64,000 nucleotides of DNA. It comes from Mycolicibacterium rhodesiae NBB3 (lineage in GTDB: Bacteria > Actinomycetota > Actinomycetes > Mycobacteriales > Mycobacteriaceae). The notes below the pieces were generated by a model. That model was not told the DNA's origin. It saw nothing but the letters and a program-made list of their open reading frames with translations, and did no database searches. Shown here piece after piece: positions 34,772 through 43,145 of this stretch (within the stretch, counting starts at the first letter, position 1; each line of letters begins with the position of its first letter). Both the position numbers and the translations under genes were made by a program. The stretch is from positions 5,022,001 through 5,086,000 of the forward strand of contig NC_016604.1 of NCBI RefSeq assembly GCF_000230895.2, in the 5' to 3' direction.

Positions 34772-35968
34772 TCAGATCAAGGAGACGACGTGCTCGGCGA
34801 TCGCCAGCGCTGACGTCGCGGCGGGCGAGGGCGCATTCCGCAGCAGCACGATCCGCCCACGAACGCTGATTCGGAAGTCGTCGACCAAGGCGCCGTCGGC
34901 GTCGAGGGCCTGCGCGCGGACTCCGGCCGGCCCCGGTACGGCGTCATCGTCGCTGATCTCGGGGATGTACGCACGGGCTCCGGCGATGAACCGACGCTTG
35001 CTCAGCGAGCCGTACGTCTCGCGGATCCCGGTGCGCCAGTGCTGCCGGGCGAACCGCCAGAACGCCGGTGTGCGGACGACCTCGGTGAGGTCGTGCTTCG
35101 ACGCCGTGCGCCAGGTGTAACCCTCCCGGGCCAGTGCCAGTACCGCGTTGGGGCCGACGAGCACCTCGCCGTCGACGCGCGGGGTGATGTGGACGCCCAG
35201 GAACGGGTAGCGCGGGTCGGGCACCGGATACACCAGACCATTGACCAGACCGCGTCGTTGCGGCTTCAACAGGTAGTACTCACCGCGGAACGGCATGATG
35301 ACAGGATCCGGTCCGTCGCCGGCGAGTTCGGCGAGCCGGTCGCTCTGCAGTCCGCCGCACGCGATCACCCGGTCGAACGCGGCCTGATAGGTGCCGCCCG
35401 CCGTGCGTGCCGTGACGACGACCTCGGTGCCGGTTGATCGGAAGCCGATGATTTCCTGTCCGAGAAGCATTTTCGCTCCTGCCGCGACGGCGTCTGCCGC
35501 GAGCGCCTTGGTCACCTCGGTGAAATCGACGATCGACGTCGTCGGGGAGTGCAGCGCCGCGACACCGCGTACGTGCGGTTCGAGCTCGCGCAACTCCTCG
35601 GGGCCGATGACGCGGACACCGGGGACGCCGTTGGCCCGTGCGCGTTCTTCGATGTCGCCCAGCCGTGCACGTTCCGCTTCGTTCAGTGCGACCAGCACCT
35701 TGCCGCACTCGATGCGCCGGATTCCGCGTTGTGCACAGAACTCCTCGAGCAGACCGACGCCGCGACGGCAGAGCACGGCCTTGTTCGACCCGGGTTGGTA
35801 GTACAGGCCGGCGTGGATGACCCCGCTGTTGTGCCCGGTCTGGTGCGCCGCGAGGTGGTCCTCCTTCTCGAAGAGGCTCAGCTGTGCGTCGGGTGTGCGG
35901 GTGAGTATCTCGCGCGCCATCGCGACCCCGACGATTCCTCCACCGACAACGGCGACCCGGTCGGTCAT
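34772..35968 (-). CDS. lhgO: L-2-hydroxyglutarate oxidase
   Basis: A 398-residue FAD oxidoreductase of the DAO fold. It has the dinucleotide motif VAVVGGGIVGVAMAREI at the N-terminus, the LhgO-type block HNSGVIHAGLYYQPGS, then FRGEYYLL and FLGVHITPR. It oxidises L-2-hydroxyglutarate to 2-oxoglutarate, a metabolite-repair reaction passing electrons to oxygen or the quinone pool. The ATG at 35968 is chosen because the FAD motif begins five residues later; the frame is open further upstream. It is transcribed away from ripD. A hairpin repeat (copy 3) lies directly after its stop. Confidence 0.9.
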   Translation of the reverse strand: MTDRVAVVGGGIVGVAMAREILTRTPDAQLSLFEKEDHLAAHQTGHNSGVIHAGLYYQPGSNKAVLCRRGVGLLEEFCAQRGIRRIECGKVLVALNEAERARLGDIEERARANGVPGVRVIGPEELRELEPHVRGVAALHSPTTSIVDFTEVTKALAADAVAAGAKMLLGQEIIGFRSTGTEVVVTARTAGGTYQAAFDRVIACGGLQSDRLAELAGDGPDPVIMPFRGEYYLLKPQRRGLVNGLVYPVPDPRYPFLGVHITPRVDGEVLVGPNAVLALAREGYTWRTASKHDLTEVVRTPAFWRFARQHWRTGIRETYGSLSKRRFIAGARAYIPEISDDDAVPGPAGVRAQALDADGALVDDFRISVRGRIVLLRNAPSPAATSALAIAEHVVSLI

Positions 35969-36231
35969 CGGCTCTTCCCGTCGCACATTTTTCCCATCGT
36001 AGGCATCCGCGATTGCCTGCAGTGTGCGCGCGGTCACACCCGGTAGCAGACTGAGCTAACTACTTTTTGGTATCGGCGGTCACTGTTCGATCACGGTACG
36101 ACAACTCATTGGCCATGTCCCAGGGCGTAATTGGCCACCTTCATGTTCTGGCTGTACAAGTGGAGTAGCGAACTCAAGATCGGTGTTGATCAACTGTGTT
36201 CGCCTGATTATTCGAGAAAGCGAAAGGTCCG

Positions 36232-36780
36232 ATGAGAAGCATCTACGCCTTGGCGATCAGCCTGGCGCTGTTGGTGACGACAACCGGTCTGGCGACGGCG
36301 CAGCCGCAGCCGTATCAACAAATGGCCAGCCAGCAGCAGGCGATCCAAACGGTGATCGCGCGTGGACTTGCCCAACGGGGCGTTCCGTTTTCCTATGGCG
36401 GTGGCGACGTCACGGGTCCGACCCGCGGCAGCGGCCCGGCTACGAACGCCGCCGGAATCAACCCCGAGGGCAGGATCGTCGGGCTGAACCCCGCCGCGGA
36501 TGTCGTCGGATTCGACGCGTCTGGCCTCATGGTCTACGCCTTCGCCGGCGTGGGCGTGAAGCTGCCGCGCTCGTCGGGGGCGCAGTACAAGGTCGGACAG
36601 AAAGTCACCGCGGCGCAGGCACTCCCAGGAGACCTGATCTTCTACGGGCCCGAGGGCAAAGACAGTGTCGCCCTCTTCATCGGCAACGGGCAGATGCTGG
36701 AGGTCGCCGACACGGGCGTCACGGTGTCACCGGTGCGGACCGCGAACATGACGCCCTACCTGAGCCGCATCATCGCGTAG
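36232..36780 (+). CDS. ripD: RipD-like NlpC/P60-fold protein with inactive catalytic site
   Basis: A 182-residue secreted protein with a signal peptide (ALAISLALLVTTTGLATAQ). The NlpC/P60 domain starts at RGVPFSYGGGDVTGP. The catalytic block reads VGFDASGLMVYAFAGVG, with Ala where active enzymes have Cys. The usual His position is Ser in KDSVALFIGNGQMLE. These two replacements are those described for M. tuberculosis RipD, which binds peptidoglycan but does not cut it. A Shine-Dalgarno-like AAAGG lies 6 bp before the ATG. Its last 54 bp overlap the convergent acyl-CoA synthetase gene. The 263-bp region upstream, shared with lhgO, should hold its promoter; none was recognised. Confidence 0.85.
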   Translation: MRSIYALAISLALLVTTTGLATAQPQPYQQMASQQQAIQTVIARGLAQRGVPFSYGGGDVTGPTRGSGPATNAAGINPEGRIVGLNPAADVVGFDASGLMVYAFAGVGVKLPRSSGAQYKVGQKVTAAQALPGDLIFYGPEGKDSVALFIGNGQMLEVADTGVTVSPVRTANMTPYLSRIIA

Positions 36781-38328
36781 CGACTCCTGGGACAGCGTTC
36801 CGTCCATGACCAATGTGCGCAACGCCTTTCGGTTCAGTTTGCCGCTCGCCAGGATGGGGATCTGCTCGCTCGTCGCGAGCACCCACCGGGTGGGAACTTT
36901 GTAGGCGGACAACTGATCCCGCGTACGGGTCGCCAGAGATTGCATGTCGATCTGCGACCCGGCGGGCACGACGACGGCACACACTTCCTCGCCGCGCACC
37001 GCATCGTCGATTCCGACGACGATGCACTGCGACACGTCGGGGAACTGCTCGATGACCGATTCGACCTCCAGCGGTGAGACGTTCGCACCGGCGGCCTTGA
37101 TGAGGTCGCTGGTGCGTCCCACGTAGAAAAGGCGCGGATCGCCGTCGGAGCGGTAGACCCGGTCGCCGGTGTGATACCAGCCGTCGTCGTCGAAGGTCTC
37201 GCTGCGTTCACGTTTGTTGTAGCCGACCATCACGCCGATTCCACGAACGAGAAGCTCGCCGACGGTACCGGCCGGCACCGGATTCTGATCGTCGTCCACG
37301 ATGCGCATCTGGGTATACGCGAACCCGCCGGCGGTCTCAGACATGGTGCGGTGCACGGGAAACCCGTCGGGCACATCGGTCATCGCGATGTCCAGTGGGC
37401 CCTCGCGCAGCATCGGTGCACTCGACAGGTCGCGGTCAGGGAATGTCGGATGCTCGCGGAGTCGCTGGGTGAAGGCGGGCCATCCGACGATTCCCGTCGC
37501 CTGCTCGCGCTCGACGAGATCCAGCGCCGTCTCGGCGTCCAGACGCGGGATGACGAGAAGTGTCACGGGCTCGTGAAGCGCACCCGTCGTCGCGAGCAGC
37601 CCGCCGATCCAGAAGAACGGCATCGCACACAGAATCCGGGCGTGCGCGCCTGAACCCGTCACCGCGCGGATCGCGTCCGGCCATGTCGACGTCTGCCGGA
37701 CCAGTGTGCCGTGGGTGTGCAGCACGCCCTTGGGGTCAGCCGTCGAACCCGACGTGTGCACCATGACGGCCAGATCTGCGGGGGAAACCTCCTGTTGCAC
37801 GGCCGCCAGAATGTCCGCAGGCACGACCGGGGCGGCCGCGTCGTGCGGCGTCGCCCAGCGTCGCCCAGAGGATTGAGTGACGACGATGCGACGCAAATAC
37901 GGCGCGGCGGTCAACACGAGCCGGTCGGTTTGCTGACCGGCCAGCTCGGGAAGCGCCGCTTCCAGACGCTCGGCGACATCGATGGTGAGCACCTCGGACG
38001 GTGCGATCAGCAGTCCGATGTCGGCGAGCCTGAGCACCTTGGCGATCTCGGCCGGGGCGTACAACGTGCTCAGCGGGACGGCTACGGCGCCGACGCGGGA
38101 GACCGCCAACCACCAGGTGACCCACTCGGCGCCGTTGGGGAAGAACAGCCCGACGCGGGTGCCCTTGCCTACGCCCTGCGCCAGCAGCCAGCGGGCGAGG
38201 TCTGCCGACCGCTGTTCGGCCTCGCGATAGGTCAATCGGTCCGTCGGCGTGGCCAGATAGGTCTGGTCGCCGAACTCACGCGCGCTGTACTCGAGAAGTG
38301 CGGGGATGGTCAGTCGCGGCTGGCTCAC
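36727..38328 (-). CDS. acyl-CoA synthetase / AMP-dependent ligase (FadD-like)
   Basis: A 533-residue adenylate-forming enzyme. The P-loop-like motif is VMVHTSGSTADPKGV. Adenylate-site regions include MSETAGGFAYTQM (in place of the commoner YGxTE), DDDGWYHTGDRV and GRTSDLIKAAGANVSPLEVE. The catalytic Lys region is ILASGKLNRKALR. It should activate a carboxylic acid with ATP and load it on CoA; chain length cannot be read. The C-terminus runs on past the normal end (after SQESLR) into ripD, giving a 54-bp convergent overlap. It is divergent from a flavin monooxygenase/ACAD-fold gene (77 bp apart), which may share regulation. Confidence 0.85.
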   Translation of the reverse strand: MSQPRLTIPALLEYSAREFGDQTYLATPTDRLTYREAEQRSADLARWLLAQGVGKGTRVGLFFPNGAEWVTWWLAVSRVGAVAVPLSTLYAPAEIAKVLRLADIGLLIAPSEVLTIDVAERLEAALPELAGQQTDRLVLTAAPYLRRIVVTQSSGRRWATPHDAAAPVVPADILAAVQQEVSPADLAVMVHTSGSTADPKGVLHTHGTLVRQTSTWPDAIRAVTGSGAHARILCAMPFFWIGGLLATTGALHEPVTLLVIPRLDAETALDLVEREQATGIVGWPAFTQRLREHPTFPDRDLSSAPMLREGPLDIAMTDVPDGFPVHRTMSETAGGFAYTQMRIVDDDQNPVPAGTVGELLVRGIGVMVGYNKRERSETFDDDGWYHTGDRVYRSDGDPRLFYVGRTSDLIKAAGANVSPLEVESVIEQFPDVSQCIVVGIDDAVRGEEVCAVVVPAGSQIDMQSLATRTRDQLSAYKVPTRWVLATSEQIPILASGKLNRKALRTLVMDGTLSQESLRDDAAQVGRHVRGPHR

Positions 38329-38405
38329 GGGCGAAGTCTATGAGCCCGGAAAATTACGATTCGCGCAGTAGCGAAATTCTCACATCGACGATTAAGGTGC
38401 AGGAC

Positions 38406-39590
38406 ATGACGTCGACAGTCGATGCGGCCGACAGAGTTGTCGGTCTCGCGCGCGGTATGAGTGAGCTCGTGCAGACTCAGGCCGAAGAATCCGAACGGGC
38501 ACGTACCCTCACCCAGACGGTCGTCGACGAGATGTGGGCGAGCGGCTTGATGACGTCGTTCAACCCGGTTGAAGCCGGGGGAGTCGAGCCGTCGTTCACC
38601 GAGATGATCGAGACCTGGATCGAAATGGCTTGGCAGGACGGCTCCTTCGGGTGGATCGGCATCGCGAACCTGCCATCGTCGTTTGCCGCCGCGGCGTACC
38701 TGCCCGACGAGGGTTTCGCGGAAGTGTTCACCGCGCATCAGAACCGCGTGACCATGGGCGGCCAGTTCTTTCCCAACGGCCAGGGCCACACGGTCGACGG
38801 CGGCTTCACGCTCAGCGGGTCGTGGAGTTTCGGGTCCGGAACCGGCCATTCCGAATACGTCGCGGCGGGATTCTTCCCGATGGACGACGGCGAGATGCGC
38901 TGGCTCAGCGAAGGCGTGCCCGACATGCGAGTGGCCGTGGTGCCGCGTGAGCAGGTCACCTTCACCGACGGGTGGCATGTGCAGGGGCTCAAGGGAACCG
39001 GCTCCTACGACTACAGCGTGCAGGACCTTTTCGTGCCCGAATACCGGACCTTCGCGCTGTTCTCGCGTGAGCCGCTGCGCGGCACATCGCCTGCGACCCG
39101 GATGGGACTGATGCCCGTCACCGCCGCGGGACACGCGTCGTGGGCGCTGGGTGTGGCCAAGAGCATGCTCGACGACGTCCAGACGCTCGCGGCGACGAAG
39201 TTCCGGATGAGCGATATGGCGTCGCTGGCCAGTCGACAGACGTTCCAGAAGGGGCTGGCACACCACGTCGCAGCCTGGCGGGCCGCTCGGCTGCTGGTGC
39301 TCGAGGCGTTCACCACCGCCGAGGCAGCGGTCGCCTCGGGCCAGGAACTGACGCCGACGTTGCGCGCCGATATGCGGGTAGCCGCCGTCTATGCCACCGA
39401 TGTCTCGCGGGAGGCCGCCGAATGGGCGCACCTGGTGGCCGGCACTAGCTCGATTCGGGAAGGCAGTCGCCTCGAGCGTGCGTTCCGCGACATCTACACG
39501 GGCAGCCAGCATGCGTTCATCAGCGAGAAGGTCGCGATGGATGCGGCACAGATCTGGCTCGGCATCATCGAGGATCAGTTCGGCCTCTGA
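38406..39590 (+). CDS. acyl-CoA dehydrogenase-fold flavoprotein (HsaA/HpaB-like)
   Basis: A 394-residue protein with the three-part ACAD layout: an N-terminal helical domain, a beta domain (SGSWSFGSGTGHSEYVAAGFF), and a C-terminal helical bundle (RAARLLVLEAFTTAEAA). Sequences like GLKGTGSYDYSVQDLFVPE are typical of the HsaA/DszC monooxygenase branch rather than classical dehydrogenases. A flavin-dependent hydroxylase or dehydrogenase acting on a ring or acyl compound is therefore likely. ATG 38406 is preceded by AGGAC. In the 77-bp divergent gap with the acyl-CoA synthetase gene there is a small inverted repeat, TTCGC-N6-GCGAA (38360-38375), a possible regulator site. The 3' end overlaps the next gene by 16 bp. 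Confidence 0.8.
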   Translation: MTSTVDAADRVVGLARGMSELVQTQAEESERARTLTQTVVDEMWASGLMTSFNPVEAGGVEPSFTEMIETWIEMAWQDGSFGWIGIANLPSSFAAAAYLPDEGFAEVFTAHQNRVTMGGQFFPNGQGHTVDGGFTLSGSWSFGSGTGHSEYVAAGFFPMDDGEMRWLSEGVPDMRVAVVPREQVTFTDGWHVQGLKGTGSYDYSVQDLFVPEYRTFALFSREPLRGTSPATRMGLMPVTAAGHASWALGVAKSMLDDVQTLAATKFRMSDMASLASRQTFQKGLAHHVAAWRAARLLVLEAFTTAEAAVASGQELTPTLRADMRVAAVYATDVSREAAEWAHLVAGTSSIREGSRLERAFRDIYTGSQHAFISEKVAMDAAQIWLGIIEDQFGL

Positions 39591-40186
39591 CCAGGCGTCT
39601 GCCAAACGTCCGTCGGCATCGGGTAGGCCACGGCTCGCGCGATGTCTCCTGCAACCGGCTCGCCCAGTTCCCGACGTATGAGCCACAGCGCGAGGTCGAG
39701 TCCCGACGTCACCGCACCCGCGCTCACGACGTTGCCGTCGTCGACGACGCGGTTCTGCCGGACGATCGCATCGTAGCGCGAAAGCTCTTCCAGCGCAGCT
39801 GGATTCGTGGTGGCGTTGCGATCGCGCAGGATTCCTGCCTCGCCGAGCAGAAGCGCGCCGGTACATACCGAGGCGACCCATCGCACCTCGGTGGACAGCT
39901 CCGCGATGATGCGGGGCAGCGTGCCCTGCCGGATCTCCCGTCGCACACCGTTGTTTGAGCCACCCACCCAGCTGCCGCCTGGCACGAACAACGCGTCAGG
40001 GGTACCCAACTCGTCGTCGACCTGCAATTGCAATCCGTCGGCGGCGGTCACCAATGCCGGCCCGTCGACGCGCACCACACCGACTTCGAGCCCCGAATCG
40101 ATGGTCGCCGCACGGGCGAACATCTCCCAGGGCGCCACCACGTCCAGGGCGTCGAACCCGTCGAACACCACGATCTCGATTCGCAT
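39575..40186 (-). CDS. DJ-1/PfpI family protein
   Basis: A 203-residue single-domain protein. It begins MRIEIVVFDGFDALDVVAPWEMF, with the family's conserved acidic pocket. The nucleophile elbow is ASVCTGALLLGEAG (Cys), and it also has DALFVPGGSWVGG. This matches the DJ-1/PfpI amidase or isonitrile-hydratase-like group without the AraC DNA-binding half. Activity is unknown; stress-related hydrolase or glyoxalase roles occur in relatives. It converges with the ACAD-fold gene and diverges from the small membrane protein gene 34 bp away. Confidence 0.8.
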   Translation of the reverse strand: MRIEIVVFDGFDALDVVAPWEMFARAATIDSGLEVGVVRVDGPALVTAADGLQLQVDDELGTPDALFVPGGSWVGGSNNGVRREIRQGTLPRIIAELSTEVRWVASVCTGALLLGEAGILRDRNATTNPAALEELSRYDAIVRQNRVVDDGNVVSAGAVTSGLDLALWLIRRELGEPVAGDIARAVAYPMPTDVWQTPGQRPN

Positions 40187-40220
40187 CTGTTCAGTCTTGT
40201 CCTGCCATAGGCTGCACGCC

Positions 40221-40610
40221 ATGCCTGCAGACCGCGCAGCACTCGTCGTGGGCGGCATTCGCCTCGCCTCGGGTGTCTCATTCCTCGTCGACCCTCTTCG
40301 TGCCAACAAATTATGGGGAGATCCCGGTGAGCCGGCGCCGACGGCGCTGCTGCTGCTGCATTCGATGGGCTATCGCGACGCTCTCATCGGCGGTTTGATG
40401 ATCGCCGCTGCGGTGCGCGGTAAGAACACCCGCGGCTGGTTTCTGGCCTCGGGCGGGGCGGACGCGTCCGACTTGTTGGGCGGAATGCGAGTGCACGACG
40501 ACATGACGCGCTCGCAGCAACTCATCGGTCTCGGCGGCGCCGTGGTGGGGATCGGTGTCGGGCTTTGGGGCGCGACGCGTCGCCGTCCCAAGCCCGCTGA
40601 GTCCGACTAG
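40221..40610 (+). CDS. small membrane protein of unknown function
   Basis: A 129-residue protein with three or four hydrophobic stretches (RAALVVGGIRLASGVSFLV, APTALLLLHSMGYRDALIGGL, LIGLGGAVVGIGVGLWGA) and a basic C-terminal tail (ATRRRPKPAESD). No enzyme motif is visible. ATG 40221 lies 34 bp from the divergent DJ-1/PfpI gene. The stop overlaps that of the MOSC gene by 4 bp. A DUF4267-like membrane protein is a possible label, with low confidence. Confidence 0.6.
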   Translation: MPADRAALVVGGIRLASGVSFLVDPLRANKLWGDPGEPAPTALLLLHSMGYRDALIGGLMIAAAVRGKNTRGWFLASGGADASDLLGGMRVHDDMTRSQQLIGLGGAVVGIGVGLWGATRRRPKPAESD

Positions 40611-41266
40611 CGCCCGAGTCGGCGCCGCGCATAGTCCTTCAATTCGGCGGAAAGCGCATCGGCGGCCAACAACTGGGGAAGCAGTTCGGGCTCCGACATC
40701 TTCGCGCGGAAGACAAGGTTGACCGTCACGTCGTGATCAGGTCGGTGCTCGACGGAGATCTCGTCATCCGCCCGTACCGTTCCCGGTGACACAACCCGTA
40801 GGTAGGCACCGGGTTTCGCGGCATTGGTGAAGGTCTTCATCCAGCCGTCCAGGCCCAGAAACGCAGAGAAGGTCCGGCACGGAGTGCGAGGTGCGGACAC
40901 CTCGAGGACCAGTCCGTCGGTGCCGACATGCCATCGTTCGCCGATACGCGCATGCGTGACCTCGACGCCCGATGTCGTCAGGTTTTCGCCGAACATCCCG
41001 TCGGTGAGCGGGCGTCCGAGCCGGCTCTCCCACTCGTCGAGATCCTCGCGCGCATAGGCGTAGACGGCTTGGTCGTCACCACCGTGGAATTTTTTGTTGC
41101 CGATGGTGTCGCCGACCAGACCGCTGCCGAGCCCGCTGCGCATCGATCCGGGCGCTCGAACCATGACGGCTTCGGCCGTCGGCGATTTGTCGATGCCCGT
41201 TTTCCTCGACGGTGCAGCGGGATTCGCGCGAACCTGCGCCAGGTTGACGGAGACCACCTTTGCCAC
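40607..41266 (-). CDS. MOSC domain protein (YiiM-like)
   Basis: A 219-residue protein. It has the MOSC core GDTIGNKKFHGGDDQAVYAYA, then GMFGENLTTSGVEV, and the conserved Cys in SAPRTPCRTFSAFLG. MOSC proteins bind molybdenum cofactor or handle sulfur on it; the YiiM subgroup acts on N-hydroxylated compounds together with reductase partners. No reductase gene is next to it. There is no signal peptide. The ATG at 41266 starts MAKVVSVNLAQVR, a normal N-terminus for this group. Confidence 0.85.
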   Translation of the reverse strand: MAKVVSVNLAQVRANPAAPSRKTGIDKSPTAEAVMVRAPGSMRSGLGSGLVGDTIGNKKFHGGDDQAVYAYAREDLDEWESRLGRPLTDGMFGENLTTSGVEVTHARIGERWHVGTDGLVLEVSAPRTPCRTFSAFLGLDGWMKTFTNAAKPGAYLRVVSPGTVRADDEISVEHRPDHDVTVNLVFRAKMSEPELLPQLLAADALSAELKDYARRRLGR

Positions 41267-41305
41267 AGCTTCAGCGTAGTGGCGTCACCGTCCGGGCGTC
41301 GAATC

Positions 41306-41695
41306 CTATTGCCGCGGTGCGAACGCCGGATCCGGCGGCGGGGGTGGGCCCATCGGCATCTGTCGAACCGGCGTGTACGGCGCCACGGGATCGGCGAACA
41401 GTGTGCCGATGACTTCACCGGGATTGCTGAGGACGTTCCCGATGGAACCGAGTTCGCCGGGGGCCTGCAACTGGTCGGCCGGGATCGCGGGAACCGTAGG
41501 AGCACCAGGTGGGGGCGGGGGATTGACCGGCAACGGCCCAGGGGCGGTGACGAGATTTGTCACGACACCCGGGATCTGGGGGATGACCGGATCGGTTGGG
41601 GCGGGTTGCGCATGTGCGACACCGGTTCCGGCAGCAACGCTCGCAACAGCGAAGCCGATCACCCAGGCGGCCGATGTGCGAGGACGTCCCTTCAT
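41306..41695 (-). CDS. proline-rich secreted protein
   Basis: A 129-residue protein with a clear signal peptide (AAWVIGFAVASVAAGTGVAHA) followed by a Pro-rich, low-complexity mature part (LPVNPPPPPGAPTVPAIPA ... MGPPPPPDPAFAP). No catalytic motif is seen. Small Pro-rich exported proteins of unknown function are frequent in mycobacteria. It is the first of three small envelope-protein genes on this strand. Confidence 0.65.
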   Translation of the reverse strand: MKGRPRTSAAWVIGFAVASVAAGTGVAHAQPAPTDPVIPQIPGVVTNLVTAPGPLPVNPPPPPGAPTVPAIPADQLQAPGELGSIGNVLSNPGEVIGTLFADPVAPYTPVRQMPMGPPPPPDPAFAPRQ

Positions 41696-41740
41696 GACGT
41701 CGAGTCTCGCACGCCCCGGCGAGGTTCGCAGATGTACCGG

Positions 41741-41983
41741 TTAATGGGTTTCGCCGGGCCCGTTCGTATAGGGCGCCGTGGTGATCGGTGGCATTGCTAT
41801 CGACGTTTCCGGCTCCGAAGGGGCCGTCGTCTCAGTAACCGTCTGACCGGCGCCGGACTTGGACGGAACAGGCTGGGGGACAGCCGCATTGACATCACCG
41901 ATCGCGAACGACAGCACTCCGGCCGCGATGATCGCGCCAGCCCCTGCGGTTCCCAACATGAATTTCACGCGCTTCGAGTCCAC
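41741..41983 (-). CDS. small membrane-anchored or secreted protein
   Basis: An 80-residue protein: DSKRVKFMLGTAGAGAIIAAGVLSFA forms an N-terminal signal/anchor (given here in parts: a basic start, then GAGAIIAAGVLSFAIG). A Pro/Thr-rich short tail ending PYTNGPGETH follows. GTG at 41983 is selected because a GGAG Shine-Dalgarno lies 9 bp before it; upstream in-frame sequence lacks protein-like character. Function unknown. Confidence 0.6.
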   Translation of the reverse strand: MDSKRVKFMLGTAGAGAIIAAGVLSFAIGDVNAAVPQPVPSKSGAGQTVTETTAPSEPETSIAMPPITTAPYTNGPGETH

Positions 41984-42151
41984 TTCGAACCACTCCAATC
42001 GGCCCCTGCCGGTGTGGATTGCGGCAGGACGCCTCGTCGTACGTCGGACCACGGGTCGACACATTGACCCTGTGCATACGAACCAACCGAGGGTGTAGGT
42101 GCGAAATTCCCCTGTTTTCGGGCCAATTGGCGTTCGCGCGCCGAGAATTTG

Positions 42152-42433
42152 TCAGCAGCCGAGCTGAACGACCGCCGCACTGACGATTTCGCCGGCAGCT
42201 GAAATCGAGACACCCAGATCTTCGCGCACCATGCCTACGGCGTCGGATGCGGGTGTGCCACCACCGAGGACGCTGCAGATCTTGGCGCCTTCGGCTCGCA
42301 ACTGCCCGTCGGTCAGGAAGGCGTACCTGGTCTGCATCTCGCGAACGAATTCGTCTTCACTGGCCGCGGCAGGCGTCGCGGATGCCACCGCCCCGGCGGC
42401 CAACGACAGCATGATGCCAACCAAGTACTTCAA
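42152..42433 (-). CDS. DUF732 family small secreted protein
   Basis: A 93-residue protein with a signal peptide (GIMLSLAAGAVASATPAAA) and the DUF732 pattern: EDEFVREMQTRY, an Ala/Gly-rich middle with a first Cys (GAKICSVLGGG), and a C-terminal Cys (VVQLGC). Two Cys residues probably form a disulfide in the mature protein. DUF732 proteins are numerous and mycobacteria-specific, with no established role. Confidence 0.8.
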   Translation of the reverse strand: MKYLVGIMLSLAAGAVASATPAAASEDEFVREMQTRYAFLTDGQLRAEGAKICSVLGGGTPASDAVGMVREDLGVSISAAGEIVSAAVVQLGC

Positions 42434-42649
42434 CTCAACACCTCCGACTGACGCGCGACCGTCCGCGCTCAGGGCAGCTCGGAGCGCGCGGATCGCGGGT
42501 TACGCTCGGCGCCCGACCCCCTCGAACGCCTGAAATCCAAACTCGGTACACCAAGTTTTTGTGTACGCAAGAACCAGTTTAACGGTTGCGTCAGTCTGTC
42601 GCTCACCCACCCGCGCCCAAGAGGGCGATAAGAGGGTATTGGCTCGATC

Positions 42650-42666
42650 TACTACTGGGCGTAGTA
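42650..42666. promoter_or_regulatory. small inverted repeat upstream of the DUF4383-like gene
   Basis: TACTAC-N5-GTAGTA (42650-42655 and 42661-42666) is a perfect 6-bp-arm palindrome 39 bp before the GTG start of the membrane protein gene. This is the usual place for a repressor site. No regulator gene is adjacent, so its role is only suggested. Confidence 0.35.
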
Positions 42667-42704
42667 TTCGCGAGAACCGTACGAACAGCGACGGAGGCAG
42701 CGCC

Positions 42705-43136
42705 GTGAAATGGAGTTTCGCCCAGTTCGGATTGCTGATCATCTGTGTGTTTCACGTCGTGCAGGCCGTCGTCGGATTCATCGCGGAACCGAGCTTCGCC
42801 ACCGGCCCCGACGCGCCGACCGTCCAGATCCTGGGGATGGATTACAACGGCTGGCACGCTGTTGCCGGACTTGCGCTTTTCGCTCCCGGTCTTGTGTTCG
42901 CGATGCGGAAGTCGTGGTCGGTCCTGTATCTGTTGGTGGCGGGCGTGGGCGGAGCCCTGCCGGGTGTGTGGGCGTTCTTCTCGAAGCAGGTCGCCTACAT
43001 TTTCGCGTTTCCCAACAACATCACCGACGCGATAGTGCACATCGCGACGGGCGCGGTGATGATCGCGGTGGCAGCGATCCAGATCCGCCTCGATGGCGGC
43101 TTTCGCAACTCGATGGCCGATCTGCGCAAGGCTTAG
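42705..43136 (+). CDS. DUF4383-like small membrane protein
   Basis: A 143-residue protein with four hydrophobic segments (FGLLIICVFHVVQAVVGFIA, WHAVAGLALFAPGLVFAM, VLYLLVAGVGGALPGVWAFF, VHIATGAVMIAVAAIQIRL). The third-to-fourth loop contains FPNNITDAIVHIATG, a pattern of DUF4383. The GTG start at 42705 has a strong GGAGG 7 bp upstream (42693-42697), which settles the start. Function unknown. It converges with the Ser/Thr kinase gene 9 bp away. Confidence 0.75.
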   Translation: MKWSFAQFGLLIICVFHVVQAVVGFIAEPSFATGPDAPTVQILGMDYNGWHAVAGLALFAPGLVFAMRKSWSVLYLLVAGVGGALPGVWAFFSKQVAYIFAFPNNITDAIVHIATGAVMIAVAAIQIRLDGGFRNSMADLRKA

Positions 43137-43145
43137 CGCAACGCG

